Shown piece after piece: positions 45,599-56,834 of a stretch of DNA of 64,000 bases; within the stretch, counting starts at the first letter, position 1, and every line of letters begins with the position of its first letter. The position numbers were made by a program, and so were the translations under genes. The stretch comes from Cellvibrionaceae bacterium. GTDB lineage: Bacteria > Pseudomonadota > Gammaproteobacteria > Pseudomonadales > Cellvibrionaceae. Below the pieces are notes generated by a model, which was not told where the DNA came from, ran no database searches, and saw nothing but the letters and a program-made list of their open reading frames with translations. The DNA is taken from positions 1-64,000 of the forward strand of contig JAOXRT010000188.1 in the NCBI GenBank assembly GCA_025800365.1, given 5' to 3'.

Positions 45599-46135
45599 TT
45601 AAAGGTAGGGTGCTAAGGCGGCGTCAAAACTACCTTGGCACTTCATAATAAAATCACAAGCTTCTCGAACTGCACCTTCACCGCCGCGGCGCTCACTTTG
45701 CCAGATGGCGTGCTCTGCTACTACAGGGTGAGCATTGGCAGGCGCCATGCCAAGCCCAACACGACGGATCAGAGGTAGATCTGGGTAATCATCACCCATA
45801 TAGGCAATCTCGGAAAAATCGAGCTCTAACTTGTGTTCACTGAGAAGCTCGTTAAGGGCGACCAATTTATCTTCGCGTCCCTGCTTGAGAATCTTGATGC
45901 CAAGGTTGTTGGCGCGGTTTTGAACAAGTTGGCTGCTGCGCCCTGTTATGATTCCTACCTTTACCCCGGATGCTTGCAGCATTTTGATGCCCTGGCCATC
46001 GAGGGTGCTGAAGGATTTAAACTCGCTGCCATCATTGCCAAAATACAGGCGGCCGTCGCTTAATACACCATCAACATCCAGCATTAACAATTTGATGGCT
46101 TTGGCGGCATCGTTAGCCGGTAGATTTGGGGACAT
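45599..46135 (-). CDS. kdsC: 3-deoxy-manno-octulosonate-8-phosphatase KdsC
   Basis: HAD phosphatase of 178 residues that releases Kdo from Kdo-8-phosphate. Motif I is LLMLDVDGVLSDG, motif II is ITGRSS, and the last motif is YMGDDYPDLPLI. It belongs to the small tetrameric C0 HAD type without a cap. Located between kdsD and lptC in the usual order. Confidence 0.96.
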   Translation of the reverse strand: MSPNLPANDAAKAIKLLMLDVDGVLSDGRLYFGNDGSEFKSFSTLDGQGIKMLQASGVKVGIITGRSSQLVQNRANNLGIKILKQGREDKLVALNELLSEHKLELDFSEIAYMGDDYPDLPLIRRVGLGMAPANAHPVVAEHAIWQSERRGGEGAVREACDFIMKCQGSFDAALAPYL

Positions 46136-46180
46136 ACTTGTTATCCTTAGCGTAAATATTCTTACTTTGGCTTCGAGGGG

Positions 46181-47146
46181 TTAGACCAAGCCAGCCTTTA
46201 AAAGGTCGTGCATATGCAATAAGCCGACAGGCTGCTGCTTTTCATCTTCAACGACTAAGGCGGTAATCTTCTTTTCATCCATCAAGCCTAGCGCCTCGGC
46301 GGCTAAGCGATTTTGATTGATGGTCAATGGCCTGGCTGTCATAACGTCGAGCATGGTGGCGGTATTGAAATCTATGCCTTGATCGAGGCTGCGGCGTAAA
46401 TCACCATCGGTGAACACGCCTAACAATTCCTGCCCGTCCATAACAGTGGTCATTCCAAAGCCTTTGGCGGTCATTTCCATCAGCGCCGTGCTGATTAGGG
46501 CATCTTTGTCGACTTTTGGCAGTTCTTTACCGCTGTGCATTAGATCTTCGGCCTTAAGTAAAAGCTTACGGCCTAAGGCTCCGCCCGGGTGGGAGAAGGC
46601 AAAATCATTGGCGGTAAATCCGCGTGCTTCCAGTAAGGCTACTGCCAAAGCATCACCCATAGCTAAAGTGGCCGTGGTGCTGCAAGTAGGCGCCAGGTTC
46701 AAAGGGCAGGCTTCTTGCTCAATGCTGATGTCTAGGTGTGCATGAGCTGCTTTCGCTAAAGGCGATTGTTTTTGGCCAGTCATGCTGATAAGTGGGTTAC
46801 CCATGCGTTTTAATAGAGGCAATAAGGTGACCACTTCAGCCGATGAGCCAGAGTTTGAAATAGCGATGACCACATCATTTTTGGTGATCATGCCTAGGTC
46901 GCCATGGCTAGCTTCGCCAGGGTGTACAAAGAATGCTGGGGTGCCAGTGCTGGCGAGGGTGGCGGCAATCTTTCCGCCGATGTGGCCAGACTTACCCATT
47001 CCAGTAACAATAACTCGGTGTTGGCAATTTAGAATCATTTCGCAAGCTTTGGCAAACTGATCATTAATACGCTCACTCAAGGCTTGCACGGCCTGTGCTT
47101 CTAGCTCGATGGTGCGTTTGCCGGCGTTGATTAAAGTGTCAGTCAT
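46181..47146 (-). CDS. kdsD: D-arabinose 5-phosphate isomerase KdsD
   Basis: Converts ribulose 5-phosphate to arabinose 5-phosphate, the first step to Kdo. Sugar isomerase domain (VTGMGKSGHIGGKIAATLASTG, HPGEASHGDLGM, SNSGSSAEV) followed by two CBS domains (DVMTARPLTINQNRLAAEAL). MTDTLINAGKRTIELEAQAV at 47146 aligns with the start of other KdsD proteins, so the longer frame to 47200 is not taken; about 322 residues. Confidence 0.95.
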   Translation of the reverse strand: MTDTLINAGKRTIELEAQAVQALSERINDQFAKACEMILNCQHRVIVTGMGKSGHIGGKIAATLASTGTPAFFVHPGEASHGDLGMITKNDVVIAISNSGSSAEVVTLLPLLKRMGNPLISMTGQKQSPLAKAAHAHLDISIEQEACPLNLAPTCSTTATLAMGDALAVALLEARGFTANDFAFSHPGGALGRKLLLKAEDLMHSGKELPKVDKDALISTALMEMTAKGFGMTTVMDGQELLGVFTDGDLRRSLDQGIDFNTATMLDVMTARPLTINQNRLAAEALGLMDEKKITALVVEDEKQQPVGLLHMHDLLKAGLV

Positions 47147-47255
47147 TCCTATACCTAAGATATTGCTCATACAAAAAGCCATTATAGCGACAAAAGCCAC
47201 CGGCTAGGCAGCTCTTTGAGTCTATTGGGTTTTTTCAGTTCCGAAGAGGGCTGCC

Positions 47256-48239
47256 TTAAAGTGCGCCAGCCGCAAAAAGCCAGTAGTAATAGGCGCCGTA
47301 TAAAGCTAAGAAAACAGCCCCTAAACTGCGGCCTATGCGCTTTTTATTGCTCGAGCTGCGTTGGCTCCAGGCAATTGCTGCCGCCAGTAATACAGTAATC
47401 AAAGCCATGGATAAATAATCACGGCTAAGCAGTGCAGGGCTAATTTCAATATTGGAGATCAGGGCAGGAGTAGACATCACCGCTAAGATATTGAAGAGGT
47501 TTGAGCCGATGATGTTGCCGATGGCGATATCGTGGTGGCCTTTTAGAGCGCTCATAATTGAGGCGGCTAACTCTGGCAAGCTAGTGCCTACCGCAAGTAG
47601 GGTTAGGCCGATAACTAAAGGACTAACTCCAAAATCTAAGGCGATCTGCTCAGCACCCCAAACCAGGGTTTTGGAGCTGGCAATCAACAGAGTTAGGCCA
47701 ACAACAAACCACAGTGCGGCGGCTTTGTTGCTCATGTCGGGAATTTCCTCTTCCTCTTCCGCTTTCTCGGCGGCACTCATGTCGCTTTGCTGGCGCTTAG
47801 ACATGATAAAGATGATGGGGATAATCGAGAGTAGCATCACGCTGGCTTCCCAAACAGCAATATGGAGATCCCAAACCACAAAGCCAGCAAAGGCCGTAAC
47901 CGCGAGCAAAAACACCATTTCATTGGTGATTAGATGGCGTTGGGTAGGTAGCGGGGCTACTAAAGCAGTAATGCCGAGTACTAGACCGATATTGGCTAGG
48001 TTAGAGCCCACGGCATTACCTATTGCCATATCACCTATGCCATTTAGGGCGGCATTGATCGCCACCAAAATTTCAGGTGCTGAGGTGCCAAAGGAGACAA
48101 TAGTCAGGCCGATGATCAGCTTGGATATCCCAAGATTGCTAGCTGCAGCGGCACTGCCTGCAACAAATCGGTCGGCACTCCATACCAATACAGTAAGGCC
48201 GCCGATTACGGCAATCCAAGCAAGTAATAAATCAGGCAT
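47256..48239 (-). CDS. calcium/sodium antiporter (CaCA family, YrbG-like)
   Basis: 327 residues with about ten helices in two inverted repeats. Both alpha-repeats are present: GLTIVSFGTSAPEI with AIGNAVGSNLANIGLV, and GLTLLAVGTSLPELA with AIGNIIGSNLFNILAV. Exchanges Ca2+ for Na+ or H+. It heads the kds-lpt block as in other gammaproteobacteria; an acidic cytoplasmic loop (AEKAEEEEEIP) separates the halves. Confidence 0.95.
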   Translation of the reverse strand: MPDLLLAWIAVIGGLTVLVWSADRFVAGSAAAASNLGISKLIIGLTIVSFGTSAPEILVAINAALNGIGDMAIGNAVGSNLANIGLVLGITALVAPLPTQRHLITNEMVFLLAVTAFAGFVVWDLHIAVWEASVMLLSIIPIIFIMSKRQQSDMSAAEKAEEEEEIPDMSNKAAALWFVVGLTLLIASSKTLVWGAEQIALDFGVSPLVIGLTLLAVGTSLPELAASIMSALKGHHDIAIGNIIGSNLFNILAVMSTPALISNIEISPALLSRDYLSMALITVLLAAAIAWSQRSSSNKKRIGRSLGAVFLALYGAYYYWLFAAGAL

Positions 48240-48630
48240 TGTGGTTGAGTCCTCTGAACTGAGCCTTGGCTAAACGCAGCGGATGGTATAGTGCCTAGGG
48301 GTGGGCTTCAAGTGGAATAACAGCTTGCAGTTAAAGGAATGACTAAGGGTTTGGCTTTGAGTCGACAGCCCTGGGCGGTCTGCGATGGATTGCTTGAACC
48401 GAGCCTCCTGTTTAAAGAGTTGTTAAGAAAAGGTAATTACCGAATGACGCTCTCATTTTGGTCGTATCCTTCCATGGCTGGCATCCTATTTATTTAGACT
48501 ATGCTTTAGGTAAATAGGGCTTTTTAGCCGCGCATAGCCCTTAAATTAAACAGGGGCAATATTGCAGTCGCCAAAGCTATGATTGCTGTAATCAAGCCCT
48601 AGGTTCTTTGAGAATTGGGGGCGTAAATCT
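48240..48630. other. 391-base divergent intergenic region
   Basis: Separates the CaCA antiporter and the propeller kinase. A 6-bp stem AGGGCT (48516-48521) / AGCCCT (48536-48541) lies ~90 bases before the kinase start, and TATGCT near 48500 could be a -10. No gene or sequence resembling mlaF, mlaE or mlaD is seen, although these genes lie in this position in relatives. Confidence 0.4.
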
Positions 48631-51600
48631 ATGCGTTGGTATTCGGTTGCAACTGTATTGCTAATCATTTTAGTTGATGTGGCCGTAGCGGATTTTCCAC
48701 CTCAGGCAAGACGAGCGTACTCGCAGCTGCAAGCTGGGCAATTGGATGACAGTTTGCGTACTCGGGCCATGACCCAAGATAGTTTTGGCTTTCTATGGTT
48801 GGGGGGCAGTAATGGTTTGTGGCGATATGATGGCTATAAACTGAGGCACATTCCCCACCGAAAAGATGATATTAACACGCCGCGGGATAATGATATTTAC
48901 TCTGTTGTTGGTGATGCGCATGGAGGCTTGTGGATCAACAGTTCTCACCATATTTCCTATTTCGATACACAGACGGAAGTTTTTCAACATTATTCTGCTG
49001 GAGATGCGGACTCGGGCTTGCCAATTACCACCGAGCTCAATCAAATATTTATTGATTCAGATGGTGGGGTTTGGTTTGCCGGTTATGGAGGCTTAAGTCA
49101 CCTGCCTGTAGGCGCGAGCCGCTTTGTAAATTATGGGCCTGATACGGGCCTTTCTGCAGGGCATGATAATTTTGTCGCTACGTCCGTTACCGTGAACAAA
49201 AGCGGTGATGTGTATGTAGCTACCGATAGAGGTTTAGGGTTTAAGAAAAAACAAGACAGCGATTTTCGATATTTGTTTACTAAAGAAAGTGCTGAGTTGA
49301 AGGGCAATGCCCTAAATGTTGTCGCCGAAGATAAGTTTGGAACCATATGGATCGGCTCCCAAAGCGGAGGATTGTTTTGGTTAGATGCTCAAGGTGGGGT
49401 ACATAGCCATGATCGTCTGGATGGGCCTTATAAGACTCTATCGGAATCAGTGACTTGGGATATTGTCCCCATGGACGATGAAATTTGGGTGTTGAATTCC
49501 ACCAGTGGCGTATTTGTCTTAGATGCCCATTCAGGGAGCATTTTATCGCACGAAATAGAGGATGATAGTTATCCTCATGGCCTGAAGCTTCGTGATGCTA
49601 GAGCTGGCTTTCGTTTGCAAACCGGACAGCTGCTTTTGGCTGGTGAAAATGACGATAGCGGCTCACCTGAAATTCAAATGTTCTCTCCGCAGAAGGACTA
49701 TGCTAGGTGGATAAGCAAAGCTGATATTGGAAATTCAAAAGCACAAGAGATCTTTACCGGAATCAAATATGGTGACGATTTCTTTTTCTTTGGGGAAAAG
49801 GTTGTTCGTTACAACTTGGCTACTGGTGCTTACGATGATATTCCTGAAATTCTGCAGGCATTCTCCAAGAAGATTGAAAACAATCACGCCTACCTGATTC
49901 ATGTCGATAAAAAGGGCCGCCTTTGGGCGACAACTTTAAACACCAGCAACTGGCTGATCGATCTAGAAAATGAAACCCTCGAATCGATAAAGCTCGGCCT
50001 CGGAAAGTGTATTCCCTATGACTCACACCCTTTGGAGGGTGGATTGCTAGCATTTGAGTGTGAGAAAGAGGCTGGTGTGTTGGTGGTAGATATGCAATCC
50101 CTTGAGCAGCGCTACTTTGCTTTTGATTCAGGCGCACAGTTTGTCGCCTGGTCAGGGATAGAACCTCTTGATAACGGGGATTGGGTTTTAGGAAGTAGTT
50201 TAGGTTTGATGTTACTAAAGGCTGAAGATCAAAAGAAAGCCGGAGCCAAGTTTAGTTTGGTTGCCCTAGACGGCGTTCGCTCAGGAAGAGTTTTTTTCGA
50301 TGATGAAAGGAATCTATGGGTCGACACCGATTTGGGGCTTTATTTTCTGGAAAAGGGACGACCTTGGGAGGAAATAGAGCTTCGCTTTCCCGGCGCGGAA
50401 CAGCGTTTTACTCAGTTTGCCTATAAGGATAATCAAGGCAGGGTATGGGGTAGAGAAGGTTATCTTGACTTAAAAGTTGGCCGCTTTGTCGCTCTTAATC
50501 GAATCGATAATTATCATATGAAGGGAGTGTTTCAAGGCGAGCCATTGCAACTGCCGCAGGGGCAGTGGGCAGCCGTCAAGTTTCAAGGTGTTCAACTTAT
50601 AGATTCGAAAAGTTTGAGTGAATGGGATCGTTCAATCCCTGTTCAAATAAGTGAATTGAGAATTGATGGTGTTCGTCAAAAGGGCGTAGATTTTCAAAAT
50701 ATTGAATTGCCTGCGCAAGTAAGAAAAATAAGTCTCGATGTGGTGGCGCTGGATTTTGAATCCAATAACCGTAAGCAATATCAATATCGCTTAAAGGGTT
50801 ACAACAAAACATGGCAGAAAGGCGATAGTGAAAACCGCCATATCGATTTTGAGAACTTACCGCCCGGAAGTTATAAATTGCAGATAAAAGCCAGTAATTA
50901 CCGTGGCTTTATTAGTGATAATGAGCTCACTGTGGATTTGCGAGTGCTTCCGGCTTGGCATCAAACTTGGTGGTTTAGGAGTTTCTTAATATTTGCCGCG
51001 TTAATTATGGTTTTCCTGTTTACCCGCTATAGGGAGCGATACTTGCAGGAAAAGCGTAAAGAGCTAGAGGGTATTGTTGCTGATCGAACCAGTGAGTTAG
51101 CCGAGAAAAACGAGACTCTGAATTCGACTCTCGAGGAGTTGCACACCACCCAAGAGAGCTTAATTGAACAAGAAAAAGTTTTAGCCTTGGGGAAGATGGT
51201 AAAAGGCTTAGCGCATGAAGTGAATACGCCTTTAGGTGTCGCTGTAACGGCGGCCTCTGACATAGATCTACGTACGGAGACCTTGGAACGAGACTTTCAT
51301 GGCGGAAGCTTATCGGCCGAGCAGCTGCAAAAGTTGATCAAGGTCTTGCGTGCATCCTCGGGGATGGTGGTTCAAAATCTTGCTAAGGCCAATGACTTAG
51401 TGAGTAGCTTTAGGGGGCTGGGTTTAGATGAGGGGAGCGAAGTTAAAACCAGCATTGATGTCTTTCAGACTATTCAAGGTGTCTTCAGTCGATACTCTAG
51501 AAATGATTCGTTAGATCTCCGAGTAAATTTCAAATGCCCAGAGAATTTACTGGTGTTACTGAGCCCTCAAGATTTGATCGATATCATCGAACAATTATTA

Positions 51601-51906
51601 GAAAACGCCATAAAGCATGCTAAGTACGCTGAGCAGGAGCTTAAGGTGACTATTAGCGTGTTACATCAATCTGGAAACTTAGAATTGAGAGTCAGAGATA
51701 ATGGCAAAGGCATCTCCCCTGATATTGTTAAACATATCTTTGAGCCATTCTTTACCACCCTTCGCGCTCAAGGTGGGGTGGGCTTAGGCTTAAGCAGGGT
51801 ATACAACGTCGTGGTGCATAAACTTAGCGGTAGTATTTCAGTGGATGCTGGTCTGCTTAAGGGCGCTGAGTTTTTGGTGGTTATACCCTGTGAAAAGCTT
51901 TCCTGA
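48631..51906 (+). CDS. beta-propeller sensor histidine kinase (Reg_prop / Y_Y_Y type)
   Basis: 1091 residues. Signal peptide, then ~740 residues of two-component propeller repeats (RAMTQDSFGFLWLGGSNGLWRYDG, DKFGTIWIGSQSGGLFW, NLWVDTDLGLYFL), a Y_Y_Y domain (YQYRLKGYNKTWQKGDSENRHIDFENLPPGSY, split motif), one membrane helix (~785-800), coiled coil, and a kinase core with phospho-His in GLAHEVNTPLG and ATP motifs NAIKHA, DNGKGIS, FEPFFTT and GVGLGLS. Unlike Bacteroidetes hybrids it has no receiver or DNA-binding domain, and no response regulator is adjacent. Ligand unknown. Confidence 0.92.
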   Translation: MRWYSVATVLLIILVDVAVADFPPQARRAYSQLQAGQLDDSLRTRAMTQDSFGFLWLGGSNGLWRYDGYKLRHIPHRKDDINTPRDNDIYSVVGDAHGGLWINSSHHISYFDTQTEVFQHYSAGDADSGLPITTELNQIFIDSDGGVWFAGYGGLSHLPVGASRFVNYGPDTGLSAGHDNFVATSVTVNKSGDVYVATDRGLGFKKKQDSDFRYLFTKESAELKGNALNVVAEDKFGTIWIGSQSGGLFWLDAQGGVHSHDRLDGPYKTLSESVTWDIVPMDDEIWVLNSTSGVFVLDAHSGSILSHEIEDDSYPHGLKLRDARAGFRLQTGQLLLAGENDDSGSPEIQMFSPQKDYARWISKADIGNSKAQEIFTGIKYGDDFFFFGEKVVRYNLATGAYDDIPEILQAFSKKIENNHAYLIHVDKKGRLWATTLNTSNWLIDLENETLESIKLGLGKCIPYDSHPLEGGLLAFECEKEAGVLVVDMQSLEQRYFAFDSGAQFVAWSGIEPLDNGDWVLGSSLGLMLLKAEDQKKAGAKFSLVALDGVRSGRVFFDDERNLWVDTDLGLYFLEKGRPWEEIELRFPGAEQRFTQFAYKDNQGRVWGREGYLDLKVGRFVALNRIDNYHMKGVFQGEPLQLPQGQWAAVKFQGVQLIDSKSLSEWDRSIPVQISELRIDGVRQKGVDFQNIELPAQVRKISLDVVALDFESNNRKQYQYRLKGYNKTWQKGDSENRHIDFENLPPGSYKLQIKASNYRGFISDNELTVDLRVLPAWHQTWWFRSFLIFAALIMVFLFTRYRERYLQEKRKELEGIVADRTSELAEKNETLNSTLEELHTTQESLIEQEKVLALGKMVKGLAHEVNTPLGVAVTAASDIDLRTETLERDFHGGSLSAEQLQKLIKVLRASSGMVVQNLAKANDLVSSFRGLGLDEGSEVKTSIDVFQTIQGVFSRYSRNDSLDLRVNFKCPENLLVLLSPQDLIDIIEQLLENAIKHAKYAEQELKVTISVLHQSGNLELRVRDNGKGISPDIVKHIFEPFFTTLRAQGGVGLGLSRVYNVVVHKLSGSISVDAGLLKGAEFLVVIPCEKLS

Positions 51907-52177
51907 GAGCGTTGCTTGTTTTTTGTTCGCTTTGTCTGTGTGTCTCGTGGCTATAGTGCTAAGGCTTTATTCGCGGCTTTTGAACTAATTGGCCTTTGGG
52001 AAATCCATAATTCAAGATTCGGTTCTGGATTTAGGCAGCAGTCATATTCAGGTGTATAGAATTGTTTGATCCTTGACCGATTTACTTGCTTTGTCGTCTC
52101 GGCTATCTATATCATTGATTTTTAGAGACTATTTGGCTTCAGATATACAGATTCAATTTTTAAAAGGCGAACACATT

Positions 52178-52798
52178 ATGATGCGTAATCTACAAGCGCT
52201 TTGGCTGGCAACTGTACTGCTTATCGCTAGTTTTTCTACTCAGGCAGCAGAGAGCCCAGCTCACGATCTTGTGCGTGATGTTAGCCAGCAAGTGGAAACC
52301 CTGTTGGCCGATTATCGAGCCGGCAAACTAGAGGGTGATGAGGCCTTAAATGATGGGGTAGCCAAGATATTGGACCCTGTTGTGAGCTTCAAGCGTATTG
52401 CTGCAGGTGTAATGGGCAGCCACCGTAAAAGTGCGAGCCCCGAGCAAAAGAAGGCCTTTATAGAGAAGTTTAAAACTGAACTCATTCGTACCTATGCAAA
52501 AGGCATGGTTGGCCTTGGTGAATTTACCATTACCGTAATCGACCCTAGCGAAGATGTTAGCGGCAAACGTCGTGTTTCGGTACTGCAAGATGCGGTAACT
52601 GCCAAAGGTACAACCCGTATCGCTTATACCATGGCACAGTCCCGTAAGACTAAAGAGTGGAAGCTAATTAATGTTGTACTTGATGGCGTTAATATGGGTA
52701 AGACCTTTGCCGGTCAATTTGACGACGCCATGCAGCGCCATAAGCAAGATTTAGATGCTGTTATTGCAAGCTGGGGCGCCGAGGTGGAAGCTCAGTAA
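52178..52798 (+). CDS. mlaC: phospholipid-trafficking periplasmic protein MlaC
   Basis: About 206 residues with a Sec signal peptide (SFSTQAAES). Fold markers are VSFKRIAAGVMG, FKTELIRTYAKGM and LINVVLDGVNMGKTFAGQF. MlaC ferries phospholipid between the outer-membrane MlaA complex and the inner-membrane MlaFEDB transporter. It normally follows mlaFED and precedes mlaB; here none of these is adjacent. ATG at 52178 is chosen for AAAAGGCGA upstream and the signal peptide. Confidence 0.93.
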   Translation: MMRNLQALWLATVLLIASFSTQAAESPAHDLVRDVSQQVETLLADYRAGKLEGDEALNDGVAKILDPVVSFKRIAAGVMGSHRKSASPEQKKAFIEKFKTELIRTYAKGMVGLGEFTITVIDPSEDVSGKRRVSVLQDAVTAKGTTRIAYTMAQSRKTKEWKLINVVLDGVNMGKTFAGQFDDAMQRHKQDLDAVIASWGAEVEAQ

Positions 52799-52819
52799 GC
52801 CTAGGCAATACAATAAATG

Positions 52820-52836
52820 GCCCCATGCTATGGGGC
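52820..52836 (+). terminator. hairpin after mlaC
   Basis: Stem GCCCCAT-GCT-ATGGGGC (7 bp, 3-base loop) followed by TTTA. Weak intrinsic terminator or 3'-end structure 20 bases after the mlaC stop. Confidence 0.6.
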
Positions 52837-52969
52837 TTTAAGGCTATATTGTTGGCGATATGCCATAAACCCTCGCTACATTACCTCTCATCTAGTCTGT
52901 CAATGCCTAAAAACAGGTGAAATATAGCCCTGCATTCATTAAACTAGCGGGTTTTTACAGGGGCCCGCT

Positions 52970-53200
52970 ATGCAAGCCGAAGAAATCAAAGCGCTGATCG
53001 AATCTCAACTGTCTGATTGCCAAGCTGCCGTGGAAGTGCAGGGTAGCCATATCGCTCTTGCTATCGTTAGTCCGGACTTTGAGGGGCTAACTAAGGTAAA
53101 GCGTCAGCAAAAGGTCAACGCCATCTTATTTGATGCCATTACCAGTGGTGCCATTCATGCGATCGATCGCATCGATGCCCGCGCCCCGTCAGAGATTTGA
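52970..53200 (+). CDS. ibaG: BolA-like acid-stress protein IbaG
   Basis: 76 residues: MQAEEIKALIESQLSDCQA, SHIALAIVSPDFEGLTKVKRQQ and HAIDRIDARAP. The short BolA paralogue normally placed between mlaB and murA, as here next to murA. Thought to bind an Fe-S cluster with Grx4. Confidence 0.92.
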   Translation: MQAEEIKALIESQLSDCQAAVEVQGSHIALAIVSPDFEGLTKVKRQQKVNAILFDAITSGAIHAIDRIDARAPSEI

Positions 53201-53259
53201 GCCTAGCCCTATCTTGGCTGGATCTAAGAAGTTTTGCAGGTACACAAGCCTGTACCTGA

Positions 53260-54537
<1,278 letters not shown>

Positions 54538-54587
54538 TCTTGGCCGGATAGCCGGCCAGGGCAACCATAGCAAGCAAGATAAAAATT

Positions 54588-55205
54588 ATGTTAACCATAG
54601 CCCTGACCAAAGGTCGTATTTTAAAAGAAACCCTGCCGCTGCTGGCAAGTGCTGGTATTGAACCAGCGGAAGATATTGCGAGCAGCCGTAAACTGCAATT
54701 TGCGACCAACCAAGAAGATGTTCGCCTATTGGTGCTGCGTGGTGTCGATGTGCCCACCTATGTGCAATTTGGCTCCGCCGATCTTGGCGTCGCTGGTAAA
54801 GACACTTTAATGGAATCTGGCAGTGACAACCTCTACGAACCCCTCGATTTAGGTATCGCGCGCTGCCGATTAATGACGGCGGGCATCAAAGGTGTGCCTC
54901 CAAAGCAAGGGCGCATCAAAGTTGCCAGCAAATACGTCAATGTGGCAAAGCGCTATTACGCGGAGCAAGGTCGCCAGGTAGATATCATCAAACTGTATGG
55001 TGGCATGGAGCTGGCACCATTGATGGATCTGGCCGATGAAATTGTCGATATCGTCGATACTGGCAATACCCTTGTCGCCAACGGATTAGAAGCTCGCGAT
55101 CATATTGCCGATATCAGTTCTCGGATCATTGTGAATAAAGCCTCAATGAAAATGAAGCATCAAAAGATCGAAACGATTTTGGATGCTATCTCTGAAGTTT
55201 TATAA
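54588..55205 (+). CDS. hisG: ATP phosphoribosyltransferase, short form (HisG)
   Basis: First step of histidine biosynthesis. [18 protein letters not shown] start, [12 protein letters not shown], and the PRPP site [15 protein letters not shown]. At 205 residues it is the short form, which lacks the C-terminal regulatory domain and needs HisZ for activity and feedback. hisZ is not in this window. Followed by hisD. Confidence 0.95.
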   Translation: MLTIALTKGRILKETLPLLASAGIEPAEDIASSRKLQFATNQEDVRLLVLRGVDVPTYVQFGSADLGVAGKDTLMESGSDNLYEPLDLGIARCRLMTAGIKGVPPKQGRIKVASKYVNVAKRYYAEQGRQVDIIKLYGGMELAPLMDLADEIVDIVDTGNTLVANGLEARDHIADISSRIIVNKASMKMKHQKIETILDAISEVL

Positions 55206-55364
55206 GCGAAGCGAAAGTCGTTTTTATATCTTGAAGCCCAGCTTTTTCGACTAATACCTTTATCGTTATTTGATATTGAGTGTTGTTTGGCAATGCAGCT
55301 GGGCGGGAATGTTTCTATTGCTCCAAGCTGCTTGGGGCTGTCTGCAAAAAAAGACGAATTTATC

Positions 55365-56675
55365 ATGAGCTGTGCCATTGCAAAACTAGACGCTAATAGT
55401 GCTGATTTCGAAAGCGCATTAAATACCTTGTTGGCTTGGGATTCGGTTTCCGATCCTAAGGTGAATCAAGCCGTTGAAGAGATTATCTCCGCAGTGAAAG
55501 CTGATGGCGATAAAGCGGTGCTTCACTTTACGGAAAAGTTTGACGCTATGTCGCTGAGTCATTTTGATGAATTGCGAGTACCAAAGCAGCGCCTGCAACA
55601 GGCCCTTGAAACAATTGATCCAGTGCAGCGCAAGGCCTTAGAGCAAGCCGCGGAACGAATTCGGGCTTACCATCTGCACCAGCGTCAAGATTCTTGGCAG
55701 TATCGAGAAGCGGATGGCACATTACTGGGGCAGCAAATTACCCCCTTAGATCGCGTAGGTCTTTATGTTCCTGGTGGCAAAGCCAGTTATCCTTCTTCGG
55801 TTTTGATGAACGCTATCCCAGCTAAGGTCGCCGGAGTGCCTGAGCTGATTATGGTAACTCCAACGCCTGGTGGCGAAGCCAATGATATGGTTTTGGCCGC
55901 TGCTGCTATTGCGGGTGTTGATGAGGTGATTTGCATGGGTGGTGCACAAGCCGTCGCTGCATTGGCCTATGGAACTGAAAGTTTAGCAAAAGTCGATAAG
56001 ATTACTGGCCCTGGAAATATTTTCGTCGCTACGGCGAAAAGAGCGGTGTTTGGCCAAGTAGCGATCGATATGATTGCAGGCCCTTCTGAGATTTTAGTTT
56101 ATTGTGATGGCGCAACTGATCCTGATTGGATTGCAATGGATCTGTTTTCCCAAGCTGAACATGATGAGCAAGCTCAAGCGATTCTGATTTCCGAAAGTGA
56201 AGAATTTATTGCTAAAGTGCAAGCTAGTATCGATCGCTTATTGCCGGGCTTGGAGAGAGAGACGATTGCTCGAGCATCTTTGGAAGGACGTGGGGCCTTG
56301 ATTAAAGTTGCTGATCGCCAGCAAGCCTTAGATTTAATTAATCGCATTGCGCCGGAGCATTTGGAATTATCTGTTGAAGATCCGGAGCTTTTATTGCCAG
56401 AAATTCGCCACGCGGGCGCTATCTTTATGGGGCGTTATACCGCTGAGGCGCTAGGTGATTATTGCGCGGGGCCAAACCACGTTTTACCCACCTCAGGTAC
56501 TGCTCGTTTTTCATCGCCATTAGGCGTTTACGATTTTCAAAAGCGCAGTTCTCTAATTATGTGTTCTGCCCAAGGTGCTTCAGAGCTTGGCAAGATCGCT
56601 TCGCCGCTAGCACGCGGTGAGTCTCTTGAGGCCCACGCCAGGTCGGCTGAGTATCGAATCCTGCCAGAAGATTAA
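55365..56675 (+). CDS. hisD: histidinol dehydrogenase HisD
   Basis: Zn-dependent enzyme that oxidises L-histidinol to L-histidine using two NAD. About 436 residues from ATG 55365, the family's usual length; the open frame runs upstream to 55287 without homologous sequence. [34 protein letters not shown] and RIAPEHLEL (catalytic Glu-His) are diagnostic. Downstream of hisG with a 160-base spacer. Confidence 0.96.
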   Translation: MSCAIAKLDANSADFESALNTLLAWDSVSDPKVNQAVEEIISAVKADGDKAVLHFTEKFDAMSLSHFDELRVPKQRLQQALETIDPVQRKALEQAAERIRAYHLHQRQDSWQYREADGTLLGQQITPLDRVGLYVPGGKASYPSSVLMNAIPAKVAGVPELIMVTPTPGGEANDMVLAAAAIAGVDEVICMGGAQAVAALAYGTESLAKVDKITGPGNIFVATAKRAVFGQVAIDMIAGPSEILVYCDGATDPDWIAMDLFSQAEHDEQAQAILISESEEFIAKVQASIDRLLPGLERETIARASLEGRGALIKVADRQQALDLINRIAPEHLELSVEDPELLLPEIRHAGAIFMGRYTAEALGDYCAGPNHVLPTSGTARFSSPLGVYDFQKRSSLIMCSAQGASELGKIASPLARGESLEAHARSAEYRILPED

Positions 56676-56834
56676 TCGTTCTATTGAAAGCTACTTGCTG
56701 GCACTCGCCAGTGAGTGGCTGTCCAAAGGTTTGCAGTCGGATTGTCAGATTTCTATGAGGAATTGGCGATAACTCCTGCCGAAATATCGACTATAGTTGA
56801 AGGGTCTGAATAATATTAGCTGAGGCCCGTCCTA

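Noticed and set aside
54588-55205. Truncated hisG
   Set aside because: About 205 residues is the normal size of the short HisG form and the catalytic PRPP motif is complete.
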